From the NCBI RefSeq assembly GCF_000213555.1, contig NZ_GL891979.1, forward strand, positions 538,885-602,884: a stretch of 64,000 bases of DNA, written 5' to 3'. Shown piece by piece: positions 45,901-53,826 of this stretch. The DNA comes from Dysgonomonas gadei ATCC BAA-286 (GTDB lineage: Bacteria > Bacteroidota > Bacteroidia > Bacteroidales > Dysgonomonadaceae). Position 1 is the stretch's first letter; each line of letters opens with the position of its first letter. The notes beneath the pieces are model-generated. The model was not told the origin of the DNA, ran no database searches, and saw only the letters and a program-made list of their open reading frames with translations. The position numbers were made by a program, and so were the translations under genes.

Positions 45901-46171
45901 TGTTGATACTCTTTTCCGATTCCACTTTTACTTCCTGGCGTTTCATTCCAATGAGTGAAAATGTGAGAATATCACCTTTGTTAGCCTTGATTGAATAAAG
46001 GCCGTCGGCATCAGTCATTGTTGCCACTCTGTCTTGTGTCTGAACAGCAACTCCCGGCAATGGAGAACCATCTTTTGCATCCGTTACCAGGCCGGAAATC
46101 TGATATGCCTGGGCGAACGCCGCATACGGGATTATGCAAAGAAAAAATAATAGATAAAGTATTCTTTTCAT
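42968..46171 (-). CDS. susC: SusC/RagA family TonB-dependent transporter (mannan PUL)
   Basis: 1067 residues; signal peptide MKRILYLLFFLCIIPYAAFA. Carboxypeptidase-like domain (about 24-100; YQISGLVTDAKDGSPLPGVA), the hallmark DEVVVIGYGTVKKRDLSGAV, then the plug (SILVRGANSFKTNSQPLYIV, VLKDASATAIYGSRGANGV). The long barrel ends RTFSLGLKVGF. It lacks an STN domain. It is the first gene of the PUL 2 minus-strand operon, behind a promoter with both -33 and -7 boxes. It imports oligosaccharides in complex with SusD. The operon continues, with one MITE and one repeat insertion, to GH97 at 29765. Confidence 0.96.
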   Translation of the reverse strand: MKRILYLLFFLCIIPYAAFAQAYQISGLVTDAKDGSPLPGVAVQTQDRVATMTDADGLYSIKANKGDILTFSLIGMKRQEVKVESEKSINIAMEDENINLDEVVVIGYGTVKKRDLSGAVGQVKADDLLKGNPMSSINQALQGKMAGVSVIQNDGAPGAGISILVRGANSFKTNSQPLYIVDGVPYDVASMPTNGLQNGNNQTANALANINPHDIESIEVLKDASATAIYGSRGANGVVLITTKRGQLGSEKIEFTANFSMSNRSKKMDVLDPVTYARYVNEGVTNRKLYDGVSYFMLPYPGAWSYRYDANNNILTDTGKYLPGPEDFQNLGMRTDQYGNTTSVMSTDWQDGIFQTAYSQEYNISVSGASDKGWHSFSGNFMDQTGIIVNSAYKRYSLRTNLGRKLRSWLEVGTNLSYTNSITDFAKTNSSESSVVRSALIFPPTYDPLVGRQESNELNWLAANPYVYVRNTTDQLRSNNVFSSSYIEVKFTDYLKFRQNLGLSYSANNRYTFYSRLTQEGYPPTNGRIGQSDNWWQGTTAESIMTFEKTFNKVHALNLVAGFTFEEANWGNKSVSGYNLPTDITGPYNIGSALTIETPSSGRGMSRMVSLLGRANYIYNDKYIVTASYRRDGSSRFIEGNKFANFASGALAWRISEEKFIKDLNIFDNLKLRLSYGQTGNQGINSYQTLARLGTNNYPIGSSQVSGFSEDVYNGALNPNLKWETTDQYNAGLDISFLKGRINLTADYYYKKTKDLLQNVSIPSNSGFRNMWSNAGWVKNNGLELTGKFYAVTTKDFSWDIDANISFNKNEIGGLAGDQFADPLWYAASNVFIQRNGVPIGAMYGYVEDGLYDNEAEVRANPIYANAADAVVKSMVGEIKYRDLDGDGAITAHGDRTIIGDANPDFVYGITNNLRWKGFSLSFFFQGSVGNDVYNANLMDITMTNIANIPRWAYERRWTPDNRDNAEWPKAISGGYTREWKISDRYVEDGSYLRLKNLNIGYTFNPKFKAIGDVQVYASATNLFTITGYKWFDPDVNAFGGDMSRRGVDLNSYPSSRTFSLGLKVGF

Positions 46172-46245
46172 AATTTAAGGTTTAGATTAAGAATATAGTT
46201 AGTAATTATTATTGGAATAATATTTTCCGCAAGAAACTTACATTA

Positions 46246-46277
46246 CAAAAGTATCTATGTGATGCATAAAAAACAAA
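46246..46277 (-). promoter_or_regulatory. Promoter of the PUL 2 susC operon
   Basis: On the minus strand TTTG (46274-46277), a 20-base spacer and TACTTTTG (46246-46253) match the Bacteroidetes TTTG-N19-21-TAnnTTTG promoter fully. The start point would fall near 46239, giving a leader of about 68 bases. Confidence 0.75.
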
Positions 46278-46470
46278 TACTTTATTATCATATAATAATA
46301 CTTTTTTTGCCAAAAAAAGATTGATTCGGAAAGTTGTTATTTTGATATTGGATGTAATTGCCTTACTGTCAATGTTTGTTGTTTTATTATTTGTAATATC
46401 AATTTAACATTATTGGTATTATTTTTCATTTAAAAGGATAAAAAAGTATTACAACGAGATAAATAAATAC

Positions 46471-46502
46471 TTGTCTCTTCAAGGGGATCTATTGTATTTT
46501 TG
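46471..46502 (+). promoter_or_regulatory. Promoter of the GH5-GH28 operon
   Basis: TATTTTTG (46495-46502) fits the -7 consensus, and TTG (46471-46473) lies 21 bases upstream as a partial -33 box. The start point near 46509 leaves a leader of about 30 bases before the GH5 start at 46540. Confidence 0.6.
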
Positions 46503-46539
46503 TAATATCATTTCTAATATTATCTAATACCCTCTAAAA

Positions 46540-47835
46540 ATGAAATTTTCTTTATTATTTATTGTCTCCATATTTATATTATATGGATGTAAAGGGCAAA
46601 CATCGGATAGCCGTTTTATTACCATAGCCGAAAATGGCCAGTTTCTAAAAAACGGGGAGCCTTATTACTATATAGGTACTAATTTCTGGTATGGAGCTAT
46701 TCTTTCTTCCGAAGGTGAAGGCGGAAATAGGGTGAGGCTCGAAAAAGAACTGGACTCGCTTTCGGCTATTGGAGTTGACAACCTGCGTATACTTGTAGGT
46801 GCCGACGGGATAAATGGAATAAAGGCAAAGGTGGAACCTACTTTGCAAACTTCGCCGGGTGTTTATAACGATACCATACTGGCAGGGTTAGATTTTCTGC
46901 TGGCAGAGATGGGCAAAAGGAATATGTCGGCCGTTCTTTTCCTGAACAATTCGTGGGAGTGGTCGGGAGGATACAGCCAATATCTTGAATGGGCGGGGAA
47001 AGGCAAAGCACCCATTCCCGCAGTAGATGGCTGGAATGCTTTTTCTGAATATGTAAAGCAATATCAAAAGTGTGATTCATGCAAGACTTTATTTGCCAAC
47101 CATGTCGAATATATTGTTACACGTACAAACCGCTACACTAATAAACGATATATAGATGATCCGGTGATAATGTCGTGGCAGATAGGTAATGAACCTCGTG
47201 CGTTTGCCGAAGAGAACAAGGTCTCTTTTGCTTTATGGATAAGTGATGTTGCCCGCCAGATAAAAAAACTCGATCCTAATCATCTGGTATCGGTAGGAAG
47301 CGAGGGGTATCAGGGCTGTGAAGGTGACATCCAGCTATGGGAACTGATACATTCGTACAAAGAGATCGATTATACGACTATTCATATCTGGCCTTACAAT
47401 TGGGGATGGGCAAAGAAGGATGACCTGAAAGGTACATTGGAATATTCGAAAGAGCAAACAGGCATATATATTAAGAAGCACCTCAGCATCTCGTCCAAAT
47501 ATAAAAAGCCTATGGTTATAGAAGAATTCGGGTATCCCCGTGATGATTTTGAATTTGCAATAGCTTCTCCTGTAATTAATAGGAATGAATATTATACTTA
47601 TGTATTCGATTTGGTCAAAGATAATTATAATAATAAAGGAATGCTGGCCGGTGCCAATTTCTGGGCGTGGGGCGGATTTGCCAGGCAAAATAAACAGCAT
47701 ATATTCTGGGAAAAAGGGGATGACTATATGGGCGATCCGGCTCAGGAAGAGCAAGGGTTATATTCGGTATTCCATTCTGATAATACAATAGATATAATTT
47801 CCGGATTTAATAAGGAAATGCAGAGTAAAAAATAA
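46540..47835 (+). CDS. GH5_7-like beta-mannanase or mannosidase, lipoprotein
   Basis: 431 residues. Lipobox ILYGC (Cys17). One GH5 barrel with the features of subfamily 7: LRILVGADG, FLNNSWEWSGGYSQYLEWAG (compare the NNW motif of fungal and plant mannanases), acid/base Glu218 in WQIGNEPRAF, and nucleophile Glu329 in VIEEFGYPRD. The end GMLAGANFWAWGGF is typical. It should cut beta-1,4-mannan or release mannose. It is divergent from SusC and heads a separate plus-strand transcript with two GH28-like genes. Subfamily placement is by motif only. Confidence 0.87.
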   Translation: MKFSLLFIVSIFILYGCKGQTSDSRFITIAENGQFLKNGEPYYYIGTNFWYGAILSSEGEGGNRVRLEKELDSLSAIGVDNLRILVGADGINGIKAKVEPTLQTSPGVYNDTILAGLDFLLAEMGKRNMSAVLFLNNSWEWSGGYSQYLEWAGKGKAPIPAVDGWNAFSEYVKQYQKCDSCKTLFANHVEYIVTRTNRYTNKRYIDDPVIMSWQIGNEPRAFAEENKVSFALWISDVARQIKKLDPNHLVSVGSEGYQGCEGDIQLWELIHSYKEIDYTTIHIWPYNWGWAKKDDLKGTLEYSKEQTGIYIKKHLSISSKYKKPMVIEEFGYPRDDFEFAIASPVINRNEYYTYVFDLVKDNYNNKGMLAGANFWAWGGFARQNKQHIFWEKGDDYMGDPAQEEQGLYSVFHSDNTIDIISGFNKEMQSKK

Positions 47836-47855
47836 AACAAATAAAACTGTATATT

Positions 47856-49373
47856 ATGTATAAACGAATATTACTACAACTTATATTAATCAATTTATGG
47901 CTCGCCTCCAGTGCTGCGATTTACAATGTAAAAGATTTCGGCGCGTTGAATGATGGAAAAACACTTACTACTATTTATATACAAAAAGCTATAGACCAGT
48001 GTAGTTATGAAGGTGGAGGAGTGGTATATGTGCCAAAAGGAAACTACCTTGTAGGTACAATCAATTTAAAATCGGATGTAGAATTCAGATTCGAAACCGG
48101 AGCCACATTAGTTGCTACTACAGACCTGTCACAATATCAGAAAGATAACAATGGTCTGGCAGGTGTATTTTATACAGAGAATGCAAAAAACGTATCTATC
48201 ACAGGAAACGGAAAGATATTCGGGCAGGGAATGGAATTTATGTATGCAGATAGTGCAAAAGTTATCAGTGGGGATGTCCTTAATTATGTGCGTCAGAAAA
48301 ATGATTTCCGGAAAGTGTCTGCAGGGCTTGGAGACGGTCCGGTATATCCTAAAGACAGGTTTCAGCAAATGATAATATTCAGCAACTGTTATAATGTTAC
48401 ATTATCGGACTTTGAATGTGTCGACGCACCTTACTGGACATTCCTTATCGTGCATTGCGACAGGGTAAAAGTAAGCGGTTTGTCGATTAATAATAACCTG
48501 CTGATTCCCAATAGCGACGGGCTGGACATTATATCCAGCAGCAATGTGAATGTTTCGGACTGCATTATCACCTGTGGCGATGATGCCATCGTGTTAGCGG
48601 GTTATGCACACCACTTTGGTGATCCGGGATTTAAAGATATACGCAAACCATCGAAAAATATTAATATATCCAATTGTGTACTTCAATCACGTTCGAGTGG
48701 AATAAGAATCGGTGGATGGGATCAAAACCATATGTCTAATTATAATTTCAATAATATAACAATCTTTGATTCCAATTGCGGAATCAATATTACAGTGCGG
48801 GATTCAGGTTCGGTACAGAATATGAACTTTTCCAATATACATATAGAGACAAGGCTGCATACAGGTGACTGGTGGGGACAGGGTGAACCTATCAAAATAT
48901 CGGCGATGAGAGGCGTGCCGGATAATCCTGTCGGGATCGTTAAGAATATAAACTTTTCCAATATTACATGTGTAGCAGAGAATTCAATATTAATGTATGC
49001 TTCGGATGAGACTAAACTGGAGAATATAACATTCAATAATTTCGATTTTATTCTAAGGAAAAGTGCATTGGAAAAGACCAGCGGCGGGAATTTCGATCTC
49101 AGGCCAAATACTGTATCGGGAAAAGAGATATACAAGTCCAATATCCCCGTTATTTACATAGAAAATGCTCAAAATGTATATTTTAATCAAGGGAATATAG
49201 ATTGGGATGCTACAGACGCATCTTATTATACACATGCGATTGAAGCTATAAGGGTAAATAACATGAAGTTGAATAATATGACAGCCGTTTCGTCTCCTTC
49301 CAATCCGAAGCTACCGGCTATTTCATTAACAAATTGTACACAAGTATCTAACAATATATTGAAAAGAAAATAA
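47856..49373 (+). CDS. GH28-like beta-helix protein, first of a tandem pair
   Basis: 505 residues; signal peptide YKRILLQLILINLWLASSAA. The beta-helix starts with YNVKDFGALNDGKTLTTIYI and EGGGVVYVPKGNYLVGTINL. GH28-like catalytic strands include PNSDGLDI and TCGDDAIVLAG, so the three acidic residues of polygalacturonase are in place. The usual HG(I/L)S-I-GS histidine strand reads QSRSSGIRIGG, and the RIK motif reads CGINITV. The family's His and Lys are thus missing and the substrate is probably not plain galacturonan. It is 20 bases after GH5 and is followed by a close paralogue. Confidence 0.8.
   Translation: MYKRILLQLILINLWLASSAAIYNVKDFGALNDGKTLTTIYIQKAIDQCSYEGGGVVYVPKGNYLVGTINLKSDVEFRFETGATLVATTDLSQYQKDNNGLAGVFYTENAKNVSITGNGKIFGQGMEFMYADSAKVISGDVLNYVRQKNDFRKVSAGLGDGPVYPKDRFQQMIIFSNCYNVTLSDFECVDAPYWTFLIVHCDRVKVSGLSINNNLLIPNSDGLDIISSSNVNVSDCIITCGDDAIVLAGYAHHFGDPGFKDIRKPSKNINISNCVLQSRSSGIRIGGWDQNHMSNYNFNNITIFDSNCGINITVRDSGSVQNMNFSNIHIETRLHTGDWWGQGEPIKISAMRGVPDNPVGIVKNINFSNITCVAENSILMYASDETKLENITFNNFDFILRKSALEKTSGGNFDLRPNTVSGKEIYKSNIPVIYIENAQNVYFNQGNIDWDATDASYYTHAIEAIRVNNMKLNNMTAVSSPSNPKLPAISLTNCTQVSNNILKRK
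48810..48883 (+). repeat. 74-bp identical tract shared with the next gene
   Basis: Bases 48810-48883 are identical to 50350-50423 in the paralogous gene, third codon positions included, while flanking sequence differs at many silent sites. This suggests recent gene conversion or a strong constraint on this part, which encodes SVQNMNFSNIHIETRLHTGD and the WWGQG that follows. Confidence 0.8.
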
Positions 49374-49395
49374 CATATTCAAATAAATAAGAACT

Positions 49396-50910
49396 ATGAC
49401 TAACAAGATATTTTTTATTATTTTATTTTTCAGTTTTTGTATAACATCAAACGCCAAGATTTATAATATAATTGATTATGGTGCAAAAAATGATGGAGTA
49501 ACACTAACTACCGCCCAGATACAGGAAGCTATAAATGAATGTCACAAAGAGGGTGGGGGAATAGTACATGTACCGTCCGGGACTTATCTTGTGGGGACTA
49601 TCAATTTAAAATCAAATGTGGAATTTAACTTCGAAACCGGAGCCATATTGAAGGCGACAACCGATCTTACGCAGTATCAAAGGCATAACAGGGAATTGGC
49701 CGGGATATTTTATACCGAGAAATCCGAAAATGTATCTATCACCGGAAATGGCAGGATATTCGGGCGAGGCATGGAATTCATGTATGAAGGCAAGGCAAAA
49801 ACAATAGGTGACGATCAAAAAGTATTTACTCGCCAGAAAGAGAATTTCAGAAAGGTTTTTAGCGGTCTGGGCGATGGGCCATTGTATCCAAAAGACAGAT
49901 TTCATCAAATGGTTATATTTAGCGAATGCACAAATGTGACACTTTCCGACTTTGAATGTATCGACGCGCCTTATTGGACAATATTGATTGTGCATTGCGA
50001 CAGGGTTAAGATTACCGGACTGAGTATAGATAATAATTTATTGATTCCCAATGGCGACGGAATCGATATTATTTCTTGCAGTAATGTAAATATGTCCAAT
50101 TGTATTATTACCTGTGGTGATGATGCTATTGTTGTAGCCGGATATGCTAATCATCACGGTGATCCCGGATTCAAGGATATAATGAAACCGTCGAAAAATG
50201 TTAATGTGTCGAACTGTGTCTTACAATCCCGTTCCAGCGGGATACGCATTGGGGGACATGATCAGAATCATATGTCAAACTATAATTTCGACAATATCGT
50301 CATATATGATTCGAATCGCGGTATAAATATTTCTGTAAGTGATACCGGATCGGTACAGAATATGAACTTTTCCAATATACATATAGAGACAAGGCTGCAT
50401 ACAGGTGACTGGTGGGGACAGGGGGAACCTATAAATATAACTGCTATGATGCTGATACCGGAAAAGCCAAATATCGGAATTATCAAAAACCTCAATTTTA
50501 CAAATATCACTTGTGTAGGTGAAAACTCAATTGTAATGATTGCATCGGATGATACACGAATACAAAATGTGACATTCAATAACTTCGACTTTGTATTGAG
50601 AAAAAGTGCCTTGGAAGAAGTAGCCGGGGGAAACTTTGATTTAAGGCTGAATGCAAACAGGGAAAAAGAACTTTATCAGTCAGATGTACCTGTGATATAT
50701 CTTGAGAATGTAGAGAATATATATTTCAACCAGGGGAATATAGGCTGGGATAAGGTAGAGAAGCATCATTACACATATGCTATCGAGGCAAATAAAGTGA
50801 AAAATATGAATCTGAATAATATGACCGCTGCACCTTCTCCATCCAATCCTAAATTGCCTGCTGTGTCTTTAAAAAACTGTGAAAGAATAACAAATAATAT
50901 ACTCAAATAG
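49396..50910 (+). CDS. GH28-like beta-helix protein, second of a tandem pair
   Basis: 504 residues with a signal peptide (MTNKIFFIILFFSFCITSNA). It follows the preceding protein over its full length (for example EGGGIVHVPSGTYLVGTINL, CGDDAIVVAGYANHHGDPGF), clearly a tandem duplication. It has PNGDGIDI, GDDAI, QSRSSGIRIGG and RGINISV, so it too lacks the standard GH28 His and Lys. The strict conservation of the WWGQGEPI loop in both copies marks it as important. It ends the GH5-GH28 transcript; a strong terminator lies 40 bases on. Two diverged copies suggest related but different linkages or exo/endo roles. Confidence 0.8.
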   Translation: MTNKIFFIILFFSFCITSNAKIYNIIDYGAKNDGVTLTTAQIQEAINECHKEGGGIVHVPSGTYLVGTINLKSNVEFNFETGAILKATTDLTQYQRHNRELAGIFYTEKSENVSITGNGRIFGRGMEFMYEGKAKTIGDDQKVFTRQKENFRKVFSGLGDGPLYPKDRFHQMVIFSECTNVTLSDFECIDAPYWTILIVHCDRVKITGLSIDNNLLIPNGDGIDIISCSNVNMSNCIITCGDDAIVVAGYANHHGDPGFKDIMKPSKNVNVSNCVLQSRSSGIRIGGHDQNHMSNYNFDNIVIYDSNRGINISVSDTGSVQNMNFSNIHIETRLHTGDWWGQGEPINITAMMLIPEKPNIGIIKNLNFTNITCVGENSIVMIASDDTRIQNVTFNNFDFVLRKSALEEVAGGNFDLRLNANREKELYQSDVPVIYLENVENIYFNQGNIGWDKVEKHHYTYAIEANKVKNMNLNNMTAAPSPSNPKLPAVSLKNCERITNNILK

Positions 50911-50950
50911 GTTAGGTTTGCATTTATATGCCCGGTAATGTTTATAAAGG

Positions 50951-50990
50951 AAGAAGCATGAATCTTAGATACAGGTTCATGCTTCTTTTT
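50951..50990 (+). terminator. Terminator of the GH5-GH28 operon
   Basis: A perfect 12-bp stem (AAGAAGCATGAA with TTCATGCTTCTT), 13-base loop, then TTT and an AT-rich run (ATATTTTTC). The minus strand side, with the stem's own A run, may also stop the convergent AraC gene transcript ending at 51006. Confidence 0.8.
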
Positions 50991-51005
50991 ATATTTTTCT
51001 TATAC

Positions 51006-51881
51006 CTATAAGAAAAACCTCGATTCCTTATAGTTTTCTCTGAATTCGCGCGGAGTACAACCTTTTTTCTTTTTAAAAATCCGGTTAAAATTGGAAAGAT
51101 TATTAAATCCGCAAACCATACATATCTCCATAATACTATGGGTTGTATCCACTAACAGGCGCGTGGCATGTCCCAGACGTATATCATTTAACGAATCGAT
51201 AAAATTTCGTCCTGTCCTTTTCTTTATAAAACGGCTGAATGCTACTTCTGTCATACCTACAAGGTCAGCTACATCGGCCAGTCTTATTTCTTTATTGTAA
51301 TTCTCCAGCATAAAGTTGTATGCCCGCTCTATCCTCCGGCTATCGTAACTTTGTTCGTGAGATTTAAACGAACGGCTCGAAAGTTCACGCATGGGGGAAA
51401 GTGAGAGATCATATAATATACCAAACAATTTTAAGACCGAATGCGCACCTTGGGCCTCCGATGCGAGAGAGTATAACCGTTCTCTCATTGAGGTAATGGT
51501 TTCCTGAGAAAAAACCACACCAAACTGCGCTTTTTCGAACATTTCCTTTACCGTGCGGAACTGGTTTTTTTGCAATAAATGCTCGTTCAATAAATCTCCG
51601 TGAAATTGTATGGTAATCTCTTTTATTTCTTCCGATTCGCACTTATTGTTTAACCATGCATGTTCGAGGTTGGGGCCGGTTATGAGAGCTAGTTCCAGAT
51701 TTTCTATATCTTCCATGCTATCACCAACGACACGTTTGGCACCGGCACCGTTTTCGATGAAATTCAATTCATATTCGGCATGTATATGTACCGGATATGT
51801 AAACTCTTTCTTTGTTCGCGTAAAAATCATGAAGCAATCTCTTTCCGAAAGAGGTGTCACTTCTCTGAGTACAGATTCCAT
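51006..51881 (-). CDS. AraC family transcriptional regulator with cupin domain
   Basis: 291 residues from MESVLREVTPLSERDCFMIF; 23 further residues are possible from an upstream ATG (51950) but do not fit the family. The N-terminal cupin (YPVHIHAEYELNFIENGAGA) would bind a sugar. The C-terminal domain has two helix-turn-helix units (IRLADVADLVGMTEVAFSRF and HSIMEICMVCGFNNLSNFNR) and ends KKGCTPREFRENYK. It is convergent with the GH5-GH28 operon and is the only dedicated DNA-binding regulator beside PUL 2. It is the best candidate to control mannan use; this rests on position. Confidence 0.9.
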   Translation of the reverse strand: MESVLREVTPLSERDCFMIFTRTKKEFTYPVHIHAEYELNFIENGAGAKRVVGDSMEDIENLELALITGPNLEHAWLNNKCESEEIKEITIQFHGDLLNEHLLQKNQFRTVKEMFEKAQFGVVFSQETITSMRERLYSLASEAQGAHSVLKLFGILYDLSLSPMRELSSRSFKSHEQSYDSRRIERAYNFMLENYNKEIRLADVADLVGMTEVAFSRFIKKRTGRNFIDSLNDIRLGHATRLLVDTTHSIMEICMVCGFNNLSNFNRIFKKKKGCTPREFRENYKESRFFL

Positions 51882-52494
51882 AGGTATATAGTTTGATAGC
51901 AAATATAAGAATTTTATGGTGTAAACAGAAGAAGGTATAAGCTTTAACATGGCGTATAATCATGGTGTCGTTTTTAGCATAAAATAACAATTGATTTAAC
52001 TATGCAGGGAGATAAAGTCTGAAAGATATTTCAAATATTGTATATCTTGCCAAGAATAAAAGTGAGATTGATCAACATTTGTCAATAGTCTAGCCTGAGT
52101 ATGTCTAATGCTCGTTTTTGAACCGTTTGATTGAAAAAAAAGATTAATAATTGATTCTAATTATTTAGTAATGTCAAAAAAAGTAAAAATATAATATGTG
52201 CGGCTCGTTATTTGCATTGTCTGTCTCTTGGATTCATTTACTGACATTGTTGGTGGCTTGGATGTCATAAATGAAATATATAATATGCTAAATGCTATAA
52301 AAGAAAATTATACTTTGATAATAATCACAAAATGTACGCTTCGAAAGTATCTGTATCTATAATTTTGCGACAAAATTAATATTGCTATATTATAATGACT
52401 TTACAGGGTTTAAGGATTGTGTAAATGGGGGTGTTGTTAAGTAAATAGTCTTTTCTATAGTTTATTTATAAACAGATTAAAAGGAAATTAAATC
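51882..52494. other. Divergent intergenic region of AraC and HTH regulator genes
   Basis: 613 bp, AT-rich, with no gene I can support. TAATTTTG at 52360-52367 fits the -7 box for the HTH regulator gene. No hairpins of note. Confidence 0.45.
52360..52367 (+). promoter_or_regulatory. Candidate -7 box of the HTH regulator gene
   Basis: TAATTTTG fits TAnnTTTG and would give a leader of about 120 bases before the start at 52495. No TTTG at the right spacing upstream. Confidence 0.35.
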
Positions 52495-53514
52495 ATGAAT
52501 GTAGGAATAAATTCGATGAAAGAGACAAGTGCGCATGACAGATTAATCAGGACGATACGGACTGCAATTACAGAAAAAGAGAATTTAACAAAATCAGAAA
52601 AAGAAAAAGTCGCTTCCGTATTAGGTGACATCTTATGTTTGGGGAAAGAATCAGTTTATAGAAGACTCCGGGGAGAAGTAAGATTTTCGTTCGAAGAAGT
52701 AGCTCAGATATCGCAGGCATTAGGCTTTTCTGTCGATAATATCATAGGTTCGCAAGTGGATAAGAAGGCTATATTTGAGTTGAATCTGGTAGATATGACT
52801 CATATAAATATAAATTATGCCAAGAGAATAGAGGAATATGTAGCATTAGCTTCCAAATTTGGAGCATTAGAAAACTCAACATTCAAATGTGCATTTAACA
52901 GTTTGCCTTTTATATTTTTTCTTCACTACGATAGTTTGGCTAAATTTCGCCTGTTTAAATGGTCTTATCAGATTATGAGGGTTCAGTCATTGCCATATAA
53001 GGATTTTATGATAGAAAAAGAATTGACTAATGCTCACCGTGCATTTGTATCCGAAATACGGAAAGTGAAAAATTCTCAAATAATAATTAATCACGATATG
53101 TTTGCCTCAGTGATAAGGGAGGTGAAATATTTCTATGATTTGAATCTCCTTGATGCGGAAGATGTGGAACTTATCAGAGCTGAACTAAATGAAGTGATAT
53201 CAGAAATAGAAAATATATCGATTTCGGGGATTTATAATAATACCGATTCTAATATTGCAGTATATTTATGTAATATAGATATTGATGCAACTTATTTGCT
53301 CCTGGAGAGCAATAATACTTCTCGTTCGCATATTGCATTATATGGTATAGGTGGGATCAATTCTCTTGATCCAAGTATCTGTAAAAGTCATGCATTGTGG
53401 ATTGAATCTCTGAAGCGATATTCTACACTTATAACATTCGGCGGGGAGATTCAAAGACATAAGTTTTTTCAGGAACAACGAAAATTGATTAACTCAAAAT
53501 TATCTACGACTTGA
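52495..53514 (+). CDS. HTH-containing regulator upstream of the fimbrial operon
   Basis: 339 residues. The start at 52495 is supported by AAAAGGAAA nine bases upstream. The N-terminal 80 residues contain a helix-turn-helix of the Xre/BetR kind (VYRRLRGEVRFSFEEVAQIS, QALGFSVDNIIG). The rest (about 85-339) is mostly helical without a domain I can name (YAKRIEEYVALASKFGALEN, IRAELNEVISEIENISISGI) and has no membrane segment. Proteins of this kind occur in Bacteroidales near surface-structure loci. It lies 1.47 kb ahead of the fimbrial operon on the same strand and may control it; nothing in the sequence proves this. Confidence 0.7.
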   Translation: MNVGINSMKETSAHDRLIRTIRTAITEKENLTKSEKEKVASVLGDILCLGKESVYRRLRGEVRFSFEEVAQISQALGFSVDNIIGSQVDKKAIFELNLVDMTHININYAKRIEEYVALASKFGALENSTFKCAFNSLPFIFFLHYDSLAKFRLFKWSYQIMRVQSLPYKDFMIEKELTNAHRAFVSEIRKVKNSQIIINHDMFASVIREVKYFYDLNLLDAEDVELIRAELNEVISEIENISISGIYNNTDSNIAVYLCNIDIDATYLLLESNNTSRSHIALYGIGGINSLDPSICKSHALWIESLKRYSTLITFGGEIQRHKFFQEQRKLINSKLSTT

Positions 53515-53683
53515 ATTGTTTATGCCCAATTATTTTAATATCACAATTACAAAAATGCAAAATAATGGAATATTTGAAAGGTGAATGCAATATCTGCCCG
53601 AAAACTCTTCTTGGATATTAAAATAGAAAATAAAAAAGAGCCCATTGCTCATATTTTGTACCTTTTATGAATAGGGTATTGTC

Positions 53684-53691
53684 TATTTTTG
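53684..53691 (+). promoter_or_regulatory. Candidate -7 box of a small RNA
   Basis: TATTTTTG fits TAnnTTTG. TTTG at 53655-53658 stands 25 bases upstream, a few bases beyond the ideal spacing. Transcription from about 53698 would run through the palindrome and stop at the hairpin at 53793. Confidence 0.35.
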
Positions 53692-53697
53692 TACATA

Positions 53698-53826
53698 TAA
53701 GTAAAAGAAGAATAGAATAAAAGTTTATAAGGAGGAAAATAGCTAATTTATAATTAGCTACTGTGTAGTTTTGTAAAGTTTGTGTTAAGGTGAAATCCGT
53801 GGGTCGGGATGGTTCGCGGATTTTCA
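53698..53826 (+). ncRNA. Candidate small RNA with terminator hairpin
   Basis: About 130 bases between a -7-like box and a hairpin. It holds AAGGAGG (53729-53735) with no start codon at the right distance, then AGCTAATT-TAT-AATTAGCT (a perfect 8-bp hairpin). It ends with the hairpin AAATCCG/CGGATTT whose loop carries GTCGGGATGGTTCG. The absence of an ORF after the ribosome-binding-like site favours RNA over a peptide. This is a proposal, not a match to a known RNA family. Confidence 0.3.
53793..53826 (+). terminator. Hairpin, copy 1 of a repeated loop motif
   Basis: Stem AAATCCG with CGGATTT, loop containing GGGTCGGGATGGTTCG, then TTTC. The loop is nearly identical to that at 54174-54209, and two stem pairs differ in a compensated way. 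Confidence 0.55.

Larger units (their letters stand above)
46172..46539. other. Divergent promoter region of PUL 2
   Basis: 368 bp between SusC (minus) and GH5_7 (plus), AT-rich, with one good promoter toward each side (46246-46277 and 46471-46502). The about 190 bases between the two promoters hold no gene and would be the place for regulator binding; I saw no clear palindrome. Confidence 0.6.

Noticed and set aside
53741..53759. Palindrome AGCTAATT-TAT-AATTAGCT as a phage or plasmid attachment site
   Set aside because: No second copy and no integrase nearby; a hairpin in a transcript is the simpler reading.
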